Positions 14,719-16,340 of a stretch of 16,340 nt of DNA are shown here, in pieces. Under the pieces are notes generated by a model. The model did no database searches. It worked only from the letters and a program-made list of their open reading frames with translations, and was not told where the DNA came from. Position 1 is the stretch's first letter. Each line of letters starts with the position of its first letter. The stretch lies in NCBI RefSeq assembly GCF_000718775.1, contig NZ_JOCB01000139.1, positions 1 to 16,340 on the forward strand, read 5' to 3'. The DNA is from Streptomyces sp. NRRL S-31. Its GTDB lineage: Bacteria; Actinomycetota; Actinomycetes; Streptomycetales; Streptomycetaceae. The translations under genes were made by a program, and so were the position numbers.

Positions 14719-15780
14719 GTGACCACAGTGACCAAGGCCGCGGGCGCGCCGGGCCCGGCCGGGCCGGACGGATTCCTCTCGGTGCGCGATCTCCAGGTGA
14801 CGTTCTCCACCGAGGACGGTCCGGTCAGGGCCGTCGACGGACTCTCCTTCGACCTGCACCGCGGCCGGACCCTGGGCATCGTGGGCGAGTCCGGTTCGGG
14901 CAAGTCGGTCACCAACCTGACGATCCTCGGGCTGCACGACCCGCTGTTCACCACGGTCGACGGGGAGATCGTCCTCGACGGCCGCGAACTCGTCACCGCC
15001 ACCGAGAAGGAACTGGAGCGGCTGCGCGGCAACCGGGTGGCGATGATCTTCCAGGACCCGCTGACCGCGCTGTCGCCCTTCTACACCATCGGCCGGCAGA
15101 TCGCCGAGCCGTACATGAAGCACACCGGCGCCTCGAAGAAGGCCGCGTGGCGGCGTGCCGTGGAGATGCTCGCCAAGGTCGGCATCCCCCACCCCGAGGA
15201 GCGCGCCCGGGACTACCCGCACCAGTTCTCCGGCGGCATGCGCCAGCGCGCGATGATCGCCATGGCGCTGGTCTGCGATCCCGACCTGCTGATCGCCGAC
15301 GAGCCGACCACCGCGCTGGACGTGACCGTGCAGGCCCAGATCCTGGACCTGCTCAAGGACCTCCAGCGGGAGTTCGGCACGGCGATCGTCTTCATCACCC
15401 ACGACCTCGGGGTCATCGCCGACATGGCCGACGACATCATGGTCATGTACGCCGGACGCGCGGTAGAGCGCGGCACCGTCGACGAGGTCCTGCACGCGCC
15501 CCGGCACCCGTACACCTGGGGCCTGCTGAACTCCATGCCCCGGCTGGACTCCGACCTCGGCAACCCGCTCTCGCCCATCCCGGGCGCGCCGCCGAGCCTG
15601 CTCACCCCGCCGTCCGGCTGCCGTTTCCACCCGCGGTGCGCCTTCCGGGACCGGGTCCAAGGCGACCGCTGTGTCACCGAGCGCCCCGCGCTGGCACCGG
15701 ACCGCTCCTCGGCGTGCCACCTCAAAGCGGAGCAGAAACGCACCATCTTCGACGAAGAGATCAGGCCCCGACTGGGCTGA
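14719..15780 (+). CDS. bldKD: Oligopeptide ABC transporter ATPase (OppD/DppD type)
   Basis: This 353-aa cytoplasmic ATPase powers peptide import as a partner of BldKE. Walker A GESGSGKS is at 56-63, the Q-loop Gln at 112, the ABC signature SGGMRQ at 171-176, Walker B LLIADE at 190-195 and the H-loop His at 228. The C-terminal oligopeptide-transporter extension carries four cysteines (C301, C307, C318, C333) in the pattern CRFHPRC...C...C. GTG 14719 lies 14 bp after the bldKC stop with GGAAG about ten bases upstream. A second in-frame GTG at 14728 is possible but further from that site. A longer open frame upstream is the shadow of bldKC. Confidence 0.94.
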   Translation: MTTVTKAAGAPGPAGPDGFLSVRDLQVTFSTEDGPVRAVDGLSFDLHRGRTLGIVGESGSGKSVTNLTILGLHDPLFTTVDGEIVLDGRELVTATEKELERLRGNRVAMIFQDPLTALSPFYTIGRQIAEPYMKHTGASKKAAWRRAVEMLAKVGIPHPEERARDYPHQFSGGMRQRAMIAMALVCDPDLLIADEPTTALDVTVQAQILDLLKDLQREFGTAIVFITHDLGVIADMADDIMVMYAGRAVERGTVDEVLHAPRHPYTWGLLNSMPRLDSDLGNPLSPIPGAPPSLLTPPSGCRFHPRCAFRDRVQGDRCVTERPALAPDRSSACHLKAEQKRTIFDEEIRPRLG

Positions 15781-15794
15781 GAGGACGCACCGTC

Positions 15795-16340
<546 letters not shown>

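Overview
The window is very GC-rich with strong G/C third-position bias, has GTG and TTG starts, and carries an actinomycete gene set, so it is almost certainly Streptomyces or a close relative. The arrangement typA followed by permease, lipoprotein, permease, ATPase, ATPase is what I know of the bldK locus. I use the bldK names on gene order and family membership, not on a database match.

Left part (1-5573). A plus-strand gene starts in, or before, a 15-bp minisatellite that encodes pentapeptide repeats. It continues into a membrane anchor and a divergent GH18-like (TIM-barrel) domain, and ends at 1740. A one-base phase break near 337-345 separates two blocks of the repeat. Its stop region overlaps by 23 bp the stop region of a minus-strand operon. 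That operon, in transcription order, is a 94-aa protein of unknown function, a five-helix succinate dehydrogenase anchor (sdhC), the flavoprotein (sdhA) and the iron-sulfur protein (sdhB). It encodes a complete three-subunit succinate:quinone oxidoreductase. The anchor carries a Cys/His cluster that may hold a membrane-embedded metal centre.

Middle part (5574-10183). A 314-bp divergent intergenic region holds an 18-bp palindrome and a 24-bp sequence repeated twice at a 26-bp period. It precedes an orphan family-5 solute-binding lipoprotein of 731 aa with a long hydrophilic insertion and no transporter partners of its own. The translation GTPase typA (bipA) follows and ends at a convincing intrinsic terminator.

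Right part (10184-16340). A 5' region of about 510 bp with several perfect hairpins and a 17-codon leader ORF with an excellent Shine-Dalgarno precedes the bldK-type oligopeptide importer: bldKA, bldKB, bldKC, bldKD and the first 182 codons of bldKE, which is cut by the window edge. bldKA has a TTA codon at position 20, the only in-frame TTA I found in the genes here. That would make its translation depend on the bldA tRNA. bldKB is flanked by strong stem-loops. In other streptomycetes BldK imports an extracellular oligopeptide signal needed for aerial growth.

The most interesting candidates are the structured bldK leader with a possible SD switch and leader peptide, the bldKA TTA codon, the Cys/His cluster in SdhC, and the phase-broken pentapeptide repeat.
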